Below are positions 33,156-44,533 of a stretch of DNA of 64,000 nt, in pieces (the stretch's first letter is position 1; each line of letters opens with the position of its first letter). This DNA comes from Rutpela maculata (Eukaryota; Arthropoda; Insecta; Coleoptera; Cerambycidae): the NCBI GenBank assembly GCA_936432065.2, contig OW386285.2, positions 31,241,920-31,305,919 on the forward strand, written 5' to 3'. The notes under the pieces were generated by a model, which made no database searches, was not told the origin of the DNA, and worked only from the letters and a program-made list of their open reading frames with translations. The position numbers and the translations under genes were made by a program.

Positions 33156-33696
33156 GACCACTTTGTTTTTGTTTTGGGGGTGTTTTTTGGGGTTGGGGGT
33201 AAAAAACGAGCCAGTTTGACAATTCTGACGTCGGATTCGGTTTCAGCAGGTCTAAATACATAAGAATACACTGGTCTGGTCCGTCGGACAAATCATTTTT
33301 TTAGGGGGTGTGTTTTTCGGGGTCAGGTGTGAAAAACGAGCCAATTTGTCAATTCTAACTTTGAATCCGGATTCAGCGGGTCAAAATACATATGGATACA
33401 CTGGTATAGTCCGCCGGACAGACCACTTTGTTTTTGTTTTGGGGGTGTTTTTTGGGGTTGGGGGTGAAAAACGAGCAAATCTGACAATTCTAATTTTGGA
33501 TTCGGTTTCAGCAGGTCCAAATACATAAGAATATACTGTTCCGGTCCGCCGAACAGACCATTTTTTTGGAGGGGTGTTTTTTGGAGTTGGGGGTGAAAAA
33601 CGAGCCAATCTGACAGTTCTGACTTCGGATTCGGTTTCAGCGGGTCTAAATACATGCAGATACAGTAGTCTGGTCCGCCGGACAGACCACTTTTTT
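33156..33696. repeat. ~132 bp G-rich tandem repeat, four units
   Basis: Units start at a gaccacttt(t/g) or equivalent near 33156, 33291, 33421 and 33556, with the next start at 33685. Each has a gggggtgttttttgg(g/a)gttgg block, gtgaaaaacgagc, gacaattctga, ttcggtttcagc(a/g)ggt and ends in tggtccgccggacagacca, a core with dyad symmetry. Overlapping open frames on the minus strand (33323-33716) result from the repeat. Confidence 0.9.
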
Positions 33697-33709
33697 TTGT
33701 GGGGCTGTG

Positions 33710-33985
33710 TAATCAATAAATTGGTAACGAATTTTTTTGCATTTTTTCTTTAAGTTCTCTTTTTCTACCACTCCATATCATCGAGACTTTCAAATTCGGC
33801 AATCCTTAATGCCCGAATAACTTACAGGGCCGATGGCTCAAAATGTCTAATTTTTCAATGAATATTCTTGACCTACGAAATTTGAGGTATCGATGATATG
33901 GGGTGATAGAAAAAGTGAATTTAAAAAGAAAATGAAGAATGACTTTTTTTCGAGAAAAAATCATTACCAATTTATTGATTATTTA
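33710..33985. repeat. Long hairpin within the composite element
   Basis: caataaattggtaacgaat at 33714 and the following ~80 bases are the inverse of 33879-33980, which ends cattaccaatttattg. The loop (33796-33878) holds the sequence that recurs at 38705-38780. Confidence 0.75.
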
Positions 33986-34316
33986 ATGTTTAAAATATGT
34001 ATTTCCAAGGGGGCCGTAATTCGAAAATCAAAAATCAAAATGATGTTCAATTCTGATTCTACAGATTCTACAGCATACTGATCAATAATATTGCATTAGT
34101 TTTTCTATAAGAAAAAATGCCTAATATGACTTCTCGAAAAATTGATCCTTTTTTCTTAATAAAAATGTACGCAATGACTGAAATAAGTTGTCTTTTACTC
34201 GATAAGGTTATAGTAAAGGTTTTTGATACTGATCCAAGTTTGGTAGAAATTGGATGACCAATAACTGAGCTAAGGTGTGTTCACTTGAGATGGGTCACAC
34301 TGTATATTTCTTGAGC

Positions 34317-36955
34317 TGAAATTTGTACTGCTTATTCTCTAATGTGTGAGTACTTTAGTGAATAAATAAAGTAAATATTTTAATAGTTAATATACCTACA
34401 ATTAGGCAGGTATACGCGCGCTCGTTGGGTAAAACCGTGACTGCCACGATAAGATTATTCCCCCCACTCCCGTTACCAAGGCTTCGAGATTCTAGATGAA
34501 CGTGCGGAGATGATTTTCATGCATTTTACTTACTCATCTAGAGTGCCCAGACAAAGTCAAACGAGTTTCACACAACATCAGAAAATTCAATTTTTCGTAA
34601 GCTCCTGCTGGATCTAATTTTCGATATGGAATATGAAGTTTACGAAGCAGTTAAAACGCCATTCTTGCTCTTTCGACATCGATATCATACGACCTTCCTG
34701 CTCATGTGTCATCGAAGATCTGATAGTTTTGAAATGTTTTATGGTCATAGTCCAATGGCAAAAATGAGGATTCCTATTCGAAAATCTGCTGTGCGAATCC
34801 CGAATACAAGTTTATTTAAAATTTTTATCACCATTGTAAAACACGTTCAAAAGCTACAATTTAAGAAAAAGACCCTGGTATGACTAAATGGCACTTTTTT
34901 ATGAAGCTTCAAATGTTTTTCAAAAATCTCATTGTTTTAGGAAAGATAATAAATACTTTTATTTGTAATTTTCCATAATAATTTACACCTAGAAGACCTA
35001 TAACGGCATTAAGTTTCATTAAAGAAGATTATTTTTTTAATAATTTCATTTCATGTAATATTAGATATCTCCGTAGTTTTTATTTTTTTTGCAAAAAAAC
35101 AAAATGGCAAATGGATATGGACCTATGCAGTTTTATTCATAATTTATTTACAAACATTTTGAATTTTTGTTTGGAGTGATCCGATGAACAAAACCCGAAA
35201 TCTTAAAAAAATAAGAGAGAAAGACACGTTTTCTAAAATTGAAACCTAATTTCCACAAACGCTTACTTCTCTGATTGGACGAAACTTTACTGTAACTTTC
35301 TGATAACATACAGATTGTATTTCCACAAAAGAATTACCCCCCCCCCCCCCAAAAAAAAAAAAAAACAAACAATAAATGAGATCGTATTTTTGATTTTCAG
35401 TTTTATTCGACTATTATGTTAATTAAAACTTCTTAAATATTAGTATATTTACAGGATTAATAGAAAAAATATATGGTGTAACGGTTCACTTTTTAGCCAT
35501 TAATAAATTTCTATTAAAATATGCTAAATTACATTATTTTATATTTTTTATCAGCAAAATACCTAACGACGCCACTGATTTCAAGGCACTTTAAACACAA
35601 TAACAAGGCACAACAACGGTGCGAGAATGTCCACTCAATGTTTTTGAATTACTTTTCGTCGGACCTTTGGCCCTACAAGTCGTCTACCTGTGTGTTTTCT
35701 AATTATCTATTATGGTTAATTTTACCAACTAGTTTTGAGAAGTTCAGCACAAACATTTGTTTAGTAAAGACGTGAATTTTATAGTGTAGTTACAGCTGCT
35801 TTAACTGCATTTGAACTATAAAGTACATGGTGACAGCGTTTAGTTAAAATAGTAAAGATTCGCAATTTGTCAGAGTTACAACTGATAACAACCTATAATA
35901 TGTTTCTGTAACCATTATAGCGTCTCCGTTGCTTCACAGCAGTTACTATAAGTAGAAGAACATTTATATTTCTTCATTGTGTTTATCGGTGACCTACAGT
36001 ATCTACAGACTAGGTTCCCTACATTTCCGTCATGCTTCTGGTTGTTTTGCCGGCGGCCAGCATCCCAATATTATAACCAGTGGTATATTGCGGTTTTTCG
36101 ATTTTGAATCCTCATAGCTCGTGAGCCTATTACACTTTTGTGTACTTATCTTATGTTTGATCAAACAAACAAAGTTGTTTTCGCGAGAGCGTCATACCTT
36201 CACTTAAAAAACTTACGTAAATATTTCTTGCTTAGTATCTGTACAGTAATATTGTGTAAGAGCACATTATCATTATGTATGTAAATTTTAGTTGAACATG
36301 CTACTATGCATTTCATTTCATTTGTTAACATCTTTGCTTACGTTTAAAGATTTGTTTATTGATTAAAGAACCAAAACATGCTGTTTATTAGTAATATTCT
36401 ATTTAATGTTTTCTTATTACGTTGGTCAACTATCTACTTTTTTATTAAAGTATTCCTTGCAGTTTTGATGTACTGTGGCCTTATTGCCTTGCACTTTTAG
36501 ATTAGCGTGTACCATTACTTTTTCGTCCTTCAATCTCTCTCTGAAATATTCATTTTGTATAAATTGTTATGTAGAACCTTAATTTCGTAAGCACAACTTA
36601 TTTTCCCGCATTCTGATTTGTCTCATTGCTCTATTGTTACATTTATTTTTGCAATGAATTAGGTTACTGTTAAATAGTTATTTTTTATCAAAAGTCCTTT
36701 CTTAATTATTTACTAGTTTACTTTTTTATATCTCGGACAGGGATTTATTTTCTCTCTTTTAAATAAATAGCTGGGCAATATCTTTTCGTCCTCTTTTTGG
36801 GACTTCATTACTTTGGTTACCGTTAAGAAAATAACGACGCTATAGTGGGACAGTTAAAACGATCAATTCGAAATAGAGGATCTTATGACTTATGACCAAG
36901 GCTCGGGAGATTTATCTCTGCGTCAGCGACGGCTCTCATATAGACATTATATTAT
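34317..36955. other. No recognisable feature except a C/A homopolymer tract
   Basis: AT-rich. Frames at 34626-34883 and 35521-35775 have no motif I recognise. At 35338-35365 a run of about thirteen C is followed by about fourteen A, a site prone to length errors. Confidence 0.4.
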
Positions 36956-36959
36956 ATTA

Positions 36960-37205
36960 GTGGGGTTGGATGAAGTAAAAAAAAATTCGAAGCCTTTGGT
37001 TCTTGTACACACACTAAATCACAATTTTGTTTTTTCCACTCCCTTTAATAATGGGGTGGGAGTGGTGACGGGGGTGGCTAATGCCAACAAATTTTTTGAG
37101 ACCTTAGCTTCTCTTATATACACTAAATACCAATTTTACGGGCTATTACTTACTTGATTTACCTATTTGCCCCCATTTACCCCAATTTACCGCCCAACCC
37201 TACAC
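36960..37205 (-). repeat. Copy of the dispersed repeat
   Basis: Inverse of the 7860-8100 unit: tggttcttgtacacacactaa, then taatggggtgggagtgg, then ttacgggctattacttac and a ccatttaccccaatttaccg end. It ends abruptly at a hairpin starting 37221. Confidence 0.75.
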
Positions 37206-37220
37206 ATTATACAACTTACT

Positions 37221-37322
37221 GGAGCCAACATTGTCGGCATCCTTTCAACTCATTCGTAAAATTGAGCTGGTCTACTGGAATTCCAGCAATCTTCAAAGCG
37301 TACCGACAATGTTGGGCATCTG
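37221..37322. mobile_element. Small hairpin element
   Basis: gccaacattgtcgg (37223-37236) and ccgacaatgttggg-type sequence (about 37303-37316) form an exact inverse pair of 13 bases, with further weaker pairing inward (ttcaactcattcg with the facing strand). About 95 bases overall, MITE-like. Confidence 0.6.
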
Positions 37323-37846
37323 TACAGTGTACAGCAGTACTTTTATATATTCTTTACTAATGCGGTTTTATTATCGCCTTTAATTAGGCGACGCAGCCAA
37401 AACTGTGAAACATTGCTTTGACAAAATCCCGTTTACTATATCTAGACAGTGGCAATTCTGGACATTTACTACAACATTTAATAAAGAGAAAGGGTAGACT
37501 ATGCGAGATCGCAGATACACAGTTTCGCAATTGCCCAGTACAAACCTAGGCATAAGTGTGTATGTATTTAAGAACCTAGCGTAGAATTACACAGAGTGGA
37601 CGATATACAAAAATGCCTCATGCTTTTCAGGCTGGAAAATATAAAAAATAAATTTTAATTTCGTTATATGTCGTGAAAAATTACATATGTGTGTGTTACT
37701 TTATGGTAGTTAAAAATACATATATGCGTGTGTTAGTTCAATGTTACATCCCCCAATACCTCCTCTTCGAGTGAGTGTTTATAATAAACTGACCATATTA
37801 ACTTTGGATATTACTGAGAATGTGCAAGGTTGGATATATTTTTAGT
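37323..37846. other. No recognisable feature
   Basis: AT-rich. tacatatgtgtgtgtta and tacatatatgcgtgtgtta at 37682-37735 form a short local duplication. Confidence 0.35.
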
Positions 37847-38436
37847 GCGGCAGTTTAGCTAGGATATTTCAACATATTGTGCACTTTTTGATAAAAGCAC
37901 CAAATTTGGCACAGAGGTAGACCGATGTAATATGAACAATTTTGGATGTGGAGCCATGGCCAACTGCCCCCTGGCGGCCATTTTCCAAAATGGCCGCCAG
38001 TGGACACCCGAAAGACAACAGAAATTAGATAAAGTTTGCTGCTGAAGGTTTTACTGAATGTTTATTGAATGTTTTTAATGAAAACATTCCAGATAGTTTG
38101 TAAGTTATATATATTTATTTAATAATTTTATATTTTACATTTCAAATTATATTGAAATTATTTAAAAAAATACAATACAAAATATTAATTTAACTTTATA
38201 ATATGACTCTGAAGTATATTGTATGTGAAATGTTTGAAGTAATTTAAAGATTAATGGAAAACTAAGATTTATTACATTCAAATAAACTTTTTCATTTATG
38301 TACATTTTTCTTATTGCATTAAAAAATTAAAAGACAAAATATTAAAAATCTGTTTTACAGTCCCAGTACGGTATACTGCCAGTTCAGAACATTCGTTTTA
38401 AGAATGCGACTTCAGTTCCCAGAGCACTCCCCGTCG

Positions 38437-38683
38437 CAAGCACACAGTGGTGTGCATTCCAGACAGGCCTTCTTGCACCTGCACTTTTTCATACAGTCTT
38501 TGCATTTGCAAGAGACGAGCTCCCTGCAGATCTGGGATGTTTCGGGTAGCGTTGTCCAGAGAGGTTCATACACGCCGCTGGCCTTGATCCAACCTCAGTT
38601 GGTTGGTGATGGCAGTGTTGGTGCAGGAACCAGGGCCTGACCCCAAACATGTCCGCCCTGGTATACTGCTCTTCGGACGTGCT
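38437..38683 (-). pseudogene. C-terminal fragment of a CXC-type cysteine-motif protein
   Basis: Minus-strand reading gives RRAVYQGGHVWGQALVPAP (from 38683), LPSPTN, a TGA stop where the family is expected to have W, then GWIKASGVYEPLWTTLPETS. It closes with a cysteine array: SCKCKDCMKKCRCKKACLEC followed by CACDGECSGN and a stop. The C-x-C-x(2)-C...C-x-C pattern resembles the CXC motif at the end of a multi-copy invertebrate transposon-linked protein family (recalled). The region is clearly GC-richer than its surroundings, as expected of coding DNA. Upstream sequence is missing and a stop is present, so it is a dead fragment. The LPPCKS fragment at 31018-31345 may be the other end of a related protein. 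Confidence 0.6.
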
Positions 38684-38699
38684 ACTCCAAGGGGCTGCC

Positions 38700-39209
38700 C
38701 TTCGGTAATCCTTATAGCCCAAATAATTTACAGGTCTGATTACCCAAAATTTTTCAATGAAAATTCGTGGCCTTCGGAATTTGAAAGTTTCGATAATATA
38801 GGATAGTGGAAAAAGTGAATTTAAAGAGAGAATGAAGAATTACTTTTTCGAAAAAAATTTCGTTACCAATTTATTGAGTATTTAATGTTTAAAATAAGTA
38901 ATTTTAAGTGGAGCGTAATTCGAAAACCAAAAATCAAAATGTTGTTAAATTCTGGATATAGTGGTTCTACAGCATGTTTATCAATAATATAGCATTAGTT
39001 CTTCAACAAAAAAATGCCTGATATGATTTCTCGAGAAATCGACCCTTTTTTTCTTAATAAAAATGCACGCCACTGACTGAAATAAGTTATGTCTTACTCA
39101 AAAAAGAAATATTAAATATCTTTGATAAAAATCCAAATTTGGTTGAAATTGGATGACCAATAACTGAGCTACGTAGGTGTTACCGTGAAAAGTGGGACAC
39201 ACTGTACAT
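38700..39209. repeat. Repeat shared with 33780-34316, ending in ACACTGTACAT
   Basis: Matches the right end of the 29.5-34.3 kb element in order: cggtaatcctta, ggcct(t/a)cg(g/a)aatttga, ttaccaatttattga, ttggatgaccaataactgagc, and the border gggacacactgtacat. The hAT element inserted exactly at this border. Confidence 0.8.
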
Positions 39210-42200
39210 TAGGGTGGCCCATCTTTTTCGAAATCGAAATTTTTTATTTCTCACCCCTGCAAATGGTTCCATTTGAAGAAAAAACAGTCCCCTCAAAATA
39301 TTATTGAGGCAAATTGAAGGCAAGGGGTGCCGCAGAATGCATTATTATGCAATAATAAAAGTAAATGGAATTATTTACATTCTTTGGTTGATGCATTGTT
39401 TTTTTTTTATCAGCAACATTTATCTTTAGAATGACTAATCAAGTCATACAAATATCAAAGACATTATCTGTTGTGACTATGACATGTGTCATACTACTGT
39501 AAATTCGTAGTCTAAGAAAACTAGACTAGAAGTTTTTGAAATAAAACTCTCGTTTTATCTTTGTGTATTTTATTATGAAACGTTTTTTTCATACATAGTA
39601 CCAAATATTATCCTAAATCTACAAGACATATAGTAATAAAAACAATATTTTTTGCACTAGGCCAAAGCATGCGACAGGGTTTCTTTTTTTACATTTGAAA
39701 ACTGTGATTTATAATCATTTACAACTTGGAGTAAAAACTGTTTTTGGTCTTCATTTTTTGTTAAAATGTCATTATAGTCAGTAATAAGTTTGATTCCTCT
39801 CTCAGCGGCATCATTTACAACTTTAATTTTGTTTACAATATTGAAACATCGGGTATAACTTTCATTTTCCCTCCATGTTGTTGGATCATTTTCCAAAAAT
39901 TCCATAGAGAAACCTAATTTTTGAAAAAACTGTTTAGTGTTCTCGCATATGAAGTCCTGAATTTCCTTGTTTTCAACGTCAGTAATGTTACTAATCATAA
40001 GTCGTTTAATGACCTCTTGATTTGGTGCTCTCTTATTCAAAGCTTTAATCATTTCTCTTTTAGTGGTAACTGAAATATCGTCATCAAAGAAAGATAAGCC
40101 AACATTTACTGAATTCAGGTACCACAAATGGTTCACTATTTTCCTACTTGCGGCTTGAGATATTTCTTTGTCAATATTTTGATAATTAATGAGTTCTTTA
40201 CAAAAGTCTAAGTCATGAAGCGGTGCTTTACTAGCAAATGACGCTGTAAACCAGGCCTTTACATAAACCTTTACAATAAAGAGACATATATCTTCAATAC
40301 CTATTTTTTCTTTTTTAGTTAGTTGGAACTGATCTTGGAAAAAAAATATTTTTAGACAGTAAATGGCTTTCGCCATCCAACGTGCGTGATGAAATGCCCC
40401 TGGTTGATAGAATGTCGTGCGAGTGGGCTCTTCTTCAACAAAAAGTTTAGAAAGCATTAAAAATTCTTTGTAATCATCACGAGGCTGTTGCAAAGTTAAA
40501 GCTGCATTTAGAAACTTTACAATTTCGGCTTTAACTGGTTGTAAAATGTGTTTAATTTTTGATACCTGAAATCCAATTTTTAGTTTATTTTGATCTATTT
40601 TAGGCCAAAATTCCCTAAAACGTTTAAATAGTGGCACATTTGGACCAGATGAGGAAGGCATTTTTGTGTCAAACACACTTCTCAAAACCAATTCAAAAAT
40701 ATGATGTCTACAAGGAAAATATAGAATATCTCTTTCTAATTTTTGTTGCAATAGTGTGGCTGCCCCATTTATATAACCCATATTTTATGCTGTTGTATCA
40801 CAACACAAAGCTATTACCTTTTCGTCCAAATTCCATTCACAAAGCACATCATAAACTGCTTCAGTCTGTTCTCTTTCAGTTGAATTGGGCAAAGCTGGTA
40901 CTCCAAGTAGTTGTTCAATATCTCCACTAGTAACTAAGATAGCAAGTCTATCGATATTTCCCATTCCAGTGAGAGAAGGTGAAAGTTTTCCATCCCAATG
41001 GATGACTGGGGCCGGCAATTCAGAATTACCGAAGGCAGTTTTTAATATTTCAGCTCTTTCTTCGCGGATGCGTTGTCTAGAGCGCTGAAGTGTGGTTCTG
41101 CTGATGGACAAAGATGTGGTGTCATGTCCTAGTGCTTCTGCTACTGCCGTCAAAATATGGACTCCATACCTGTCGCTTATTTTGCAAGCATCAAATGCAG
41201 CGGCTATTTTTGGTGTGATGATGTTACATGTTCCATACAATCTCCTCTTTTTTGGCTGTGATGGGCCAGGCTGTTCTTGTAACAACTCTTCTTGAGCTTC
41301 GATTATTTTTCATCTTCATTTTCGTTGGAGTCGGCTGAATTACTACTTGATGATGGACAGGTGACTGTTTCCTCTAATCTAGCTTTTTCTTGTTGACTTC
41401 GTTGCATTCGTTCGGATAATTTCTGTAATTTCTCCTCAGCTGATTTTTCTTGAGAAGCAAGTTGGTAATCAATACCATGCATAAATCCAGGACGTCTCTT
41501 TTTTCTTTGGTTAATTAAAAACTGCTTATCTTCATCTATTTTCATCAACTCCAATGCATTTGCATGAGAAATGTCAAAGAGATCGTCCAATTTTTCAACG
41601 AAATTTTTTTCTTTACTCCCGCACTGGCCCTTTTAGCCGATTTTTGTAAGTTCCTCCACTCTGCATAAAGTTTATCTAGTTGTTTAATACAATGAAAATC
41701 CTGACGTGTCGGAATGCGAGCTTTATCCCAAAAAACTGACACCTCTTTTATTGTTAATTTAGCACTTTCATGTACACTTAGCTTCACTTCACGAATGTTA
41801 TAAAAGAGCACTTGTAATACTTGTCTATTAGACGGCAATTTATTACCAATGATTTGTGACGAATAGTGTGCAACTAAGTAAATGAAAGTATCCTTTCGTA
41901 AGGATCTAACATTAGCCATCGTTAAATGTTTTTTCAAAAAGGAACGTATGCTAGAACTTATAATGTCACCACTGTAAAACACAATTGCAAACTGACATAA
42001 AAACCTACCGTAGGTGCAATATATTTCCAAACTTCCAAAACAAATAATTTCTAGGAAATAAATACACCAATAAAACATTATGAGAAAAGATATTTGTATT
42101 TTAAGTAAAATTTAAGTGTATTACCGTAATAAAATCTTATCTACAAATTTCTACCTGAATGCGGCACGGGTTACCGTAATAAAATCTGATCTACAAATTT

Positions 42201-42345
42201 CTACCTGAATGCGGCACGGGTTACCGTCCACCGAATTATCTGAAACTTTGACATAAATTATTCCTAGTATAATAGTATATTTCGTGGGGTGAGACTTAAA
42301 AAATACGCAAAAAAAATTCACCCCCTATAGAGATGGGCCACCCTA
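39210..42345 (-). mobile_element. hAT-superfamily transposon with perfect 8 bp target duplication
   Basis: 3136 bases. Both ends are tagggtggcccatct reading inward (15 identical bases). Directly outside, ctgtacat occurs at 39202-39209 and again at 42346-42353, an exact 8 bp duplication as made by hAT transposases. The element carries one broken transposase gene on the minus strand (39657-41919). It sits at the end of the repeat 38700-39209 and inside the long-TIR composite 37847-42611, so it is the youngest layer here. Confidence 0.93.
39657..41919 (-). pseudogene. hAT-like transposase, broken by two frameshifts and one stop
   Basis: Minus strand, from MANVRSLRKDTF (41919). The N-terminal part is helical and charged. 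A one-base shift near 41595, in a run of A, moves it into LDDLFDISHANALELM...RRPGFMHG and an acidic linker. A second shift near 41307, also in an A-run, leads into IIEAQEELL and QPKKRR. The catalytic core has VIHWDGKLSP (first D), ALCCDTTA (second D) and, after an in-frame TAA at 40782-40784, NGAATLLQQKL and CRHHIFELVL, the CxxH-like element of hAT enzymes. Next is HHARWMAKAIYCLK. The stop replaces a residue in the expected DTTAxN motif. The family also occurs in many invertebrate genomes (from memory). It excises and inserts the element; this copy needs repair to work. Confidence 0.85.
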
Positions 42346-42611
42346 CTGTACATATAAGTTATATGATATAACTTATATTATAACTTCAATAAACATTCAG
42401 TAAAACCTTCAGGAGCAAACTTTATCTAACTTCTGTTGTCTTTCGGGTGTCCACTGGCGGCCATTTTGGAAAATGGCCGCCACGGCCGCCAGGGGGCAGT
42501 TGGCCGATAGCTCCACATCCAAAATTGTTCATATTATATCGGTCTACCTCTGTGCCAAATTTGGTGCTTTTATCAAAAAGTGCACAATAGGTTAGCTAAT
42601 CCGCTGTACTA

Positions 42612-44100
42612 TATGTCATACTTCCATACAAATCTTTCCGCGTTGAGCTAGAGTCAACTCTGATTTTGACGTCACAGAGATAAATCTCCTGAGGCTTGCT
42701 TATGACTTTACAAAGAGTACGAGTATTTTTGCTCAACATATGTTTTAAAATAAGAAAACAAAGTATTAGCAATTTGCCTCCATTTTACATTAATAGTTCA
42801 TTGATTGTGATTGTCTTGACGAAGTTCTAAGAATAAGTTTAATTTTAATCATCTTCATATGATTATAGTTTATAACATTATAACTGATATACTTTGGGTT
42901 CTTGCGGATTTTATTTGAGTATTACTACTTTCACCCTGTAAATGACTTGTTAAATTCAATATTACTGCATTTTAACGACATTTTCCTATACATTTTGCCT
43001 CTTTGTAGTTAATAAATGACTATATACATCTATCTATCTACCTGAGTGTATTATGTAGCAGGAATACAACAGCTTTATATTCTCGTACCTCTAAAAATGT
43101 ATATTCCGAAAGTGTATCGAAGTGCTGTAACGCTTTAATGGGATGCCCATTAAAGCGAATTTTCCGACATAGATTTGAATCTTTAATAACCAACCGTTGT
43201 GAAATATGTGCTTTTTTCTTTTCATTATAAAGTTGACAATTTATCATGCAAATTATGGGCATCTAAAACGCATAAACTAAATTACGTATGAAAACTGGGC
43301 CCCACTAATGAAATTATGTCGGTAGGGTCCAAAATATATGCGCGACTAGAAAGTAAGTGCCAAAAATGAAAGCTCTGGTGACCGTCGTTGGGCGATTCTG
43401 AACATTTGCATAAGTAACTACCCTGAAATGGGTCACTGACTCTCCTGGGTAACAAAAACAACCCCTTCGGGTCCTGCCTCTAAACCATCTAGGAGCAAAC
43501 TACACGTACACAAGAAAGTTACGTACTTCGTACTTCGGATATATTTAACATTTAGGGCTATAATTGAAGCTGTAATGTATTCATAATCTAGAAAAAGCAA
43601 TGTATTGGCTTGGCTGTTTCGCTTATCTTATACACGTTATGTAATAAATTTGCGGTTATTTATAGTCAGGGAGTTTTTGTATAAATAACGTCATATATAC
43701 CTTTTATTTTAAGTTTTGCATGAGTGGATAATAGATCACGTTCGGAGTCACGATATATGTATTTTAAAGCTGTATATAGGAAAATACTTTCTGTTATACG
43801 TGAGTATTTTATTTAAACCACTTGGTAATGTACAGTGTTATCCGTAGATATATAATAAAAATAACTAAATAATAAATAATAATAAAAATTGATTTAGTAT
43901 TACATAGTTTGTTGTTGCATCATAAAAATCCAATTCTAACGCACCTTTCAGAGAACGTTGCCAATAATAATAAATAATAATCTGATCAAAGTAAATAGAT
44001 AAGTTGAATTATTTTTGGAAAATATTTGCTTCATAAAATTCGTATTTTTGAATGAAATTCTCAACTACTACCACTAACACCCACGTTCATAATACATATA
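42612..44100. other. No recognisable feature
   Basis: At 42660-42715 the inverse of gggagatttatctctg (36907-36922) recurs with some flanking similarity. This hints that the inverted arms of the composite once extended further. The rest is AT-rich, with no coding signature; a 74-codon minus frame at 43038-43262 has no motif I recognise. Confidence 0.4.
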
Positions 44101-44533
44101 GACCAGGAGCCCGCCGACCACTAATTGTGTGTCATAGGTTTACTCCCAAAATGTGTGAATTGTTGTTAATTTGGGGTAGTAGATTTCAGAAATGTTCATG
44201 TCAGCCCCTTTTTTTTGGTACAAGGGCGTACGGCAGGCCCCCAAATGCGTAAAAAATATGACCTGTAAAAGTAAAAAAAAGTCTTAAATAGGTCATAGGT
44301 TTACGAATGGGGGTTGGAGGGATTTGTTAGTTTATCCCCAAAAGTCATGAATCCAGACTCCCATTCATTTTGGATGGGACAAAAAAATTATAATTTTATG
44401 GCAGTCAGGAACTTGGTAAGTATGAACCTCCTAAGTGCGAAAAAACATTAGCCATCTTTGAAAAGTGATGCGAACGTCTTGCCTTTCACTATAATTGACG
44501 GCGTATCGTCTCTTCCTGCCACACACACTATTA

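Larger units (their letters stand above)
29530..34316. mobile_element. Composite element with long inverted arms, carrying tandem repeats and a nested Harbinger
   Basis: The outermost 220 bases are inverted copies: gctcagttattggtcatcca at 29553 matches tggatgaccaataactgagc at 34250-34270. The right border ends gggtcacactgtatat. Inward, the left arm (29900-30720) repeats modules with tttacgtcataaggtacatg about every 130 bases, and the right arm (32855-33160) carries the same modules inverted. Further in on the right is a G-rich ~132 bp tandem repeat. The centre holds a decayed protein fragment (31018-31345) interrupted by a Harbinger-like element. The right border sequence recurs at 38700-39209. 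It has no transposase of its own that I can see. Confidence 0.7.
37847..42611. mobile_element. Composite element with ~220 bp TIRs
   Basis: The arms 37847-38090 and 42370-42611 are inverted copies, both with ttgtgcactttttgataaaa, caaatttggcacagaggtag, aactgccccctggcggcc and a near-palindrome of ggcggccatttt around a two-base centre, then agacaacagaa(a/g)ttagataaag. The right arm carries an extra ggccgcc insertion. Borders are near gtgcggcagtttagct (left) and agctaatccgctgtact (right). Inside, from left: AT-rich DNA, a CXC pseudogene, the repeat shared with 33780-34316, and a nested hAT. No target duplication was fixed. Confidence 0.75.

Noticed and set aside
33323..33716. Two overlapping ~110-codon minus-strand proteins
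   Set aside because: They run through the 132 bp tandem array, in two frames at once, with repeated peptides that mirror the DNA repeat; units differ in length by non-multiples of three.
36885..37157. 90-codon plus-strand protein
   Set aside because: Most of it is the dispersed repeat copy at 36960-37205 read in one frame.
44052..44252. 66-codon protein at the start of the long-TIR element
   Set aside because: It crosses the element border at 44101 and the matching sequence in the other arm has no corresponding frame.
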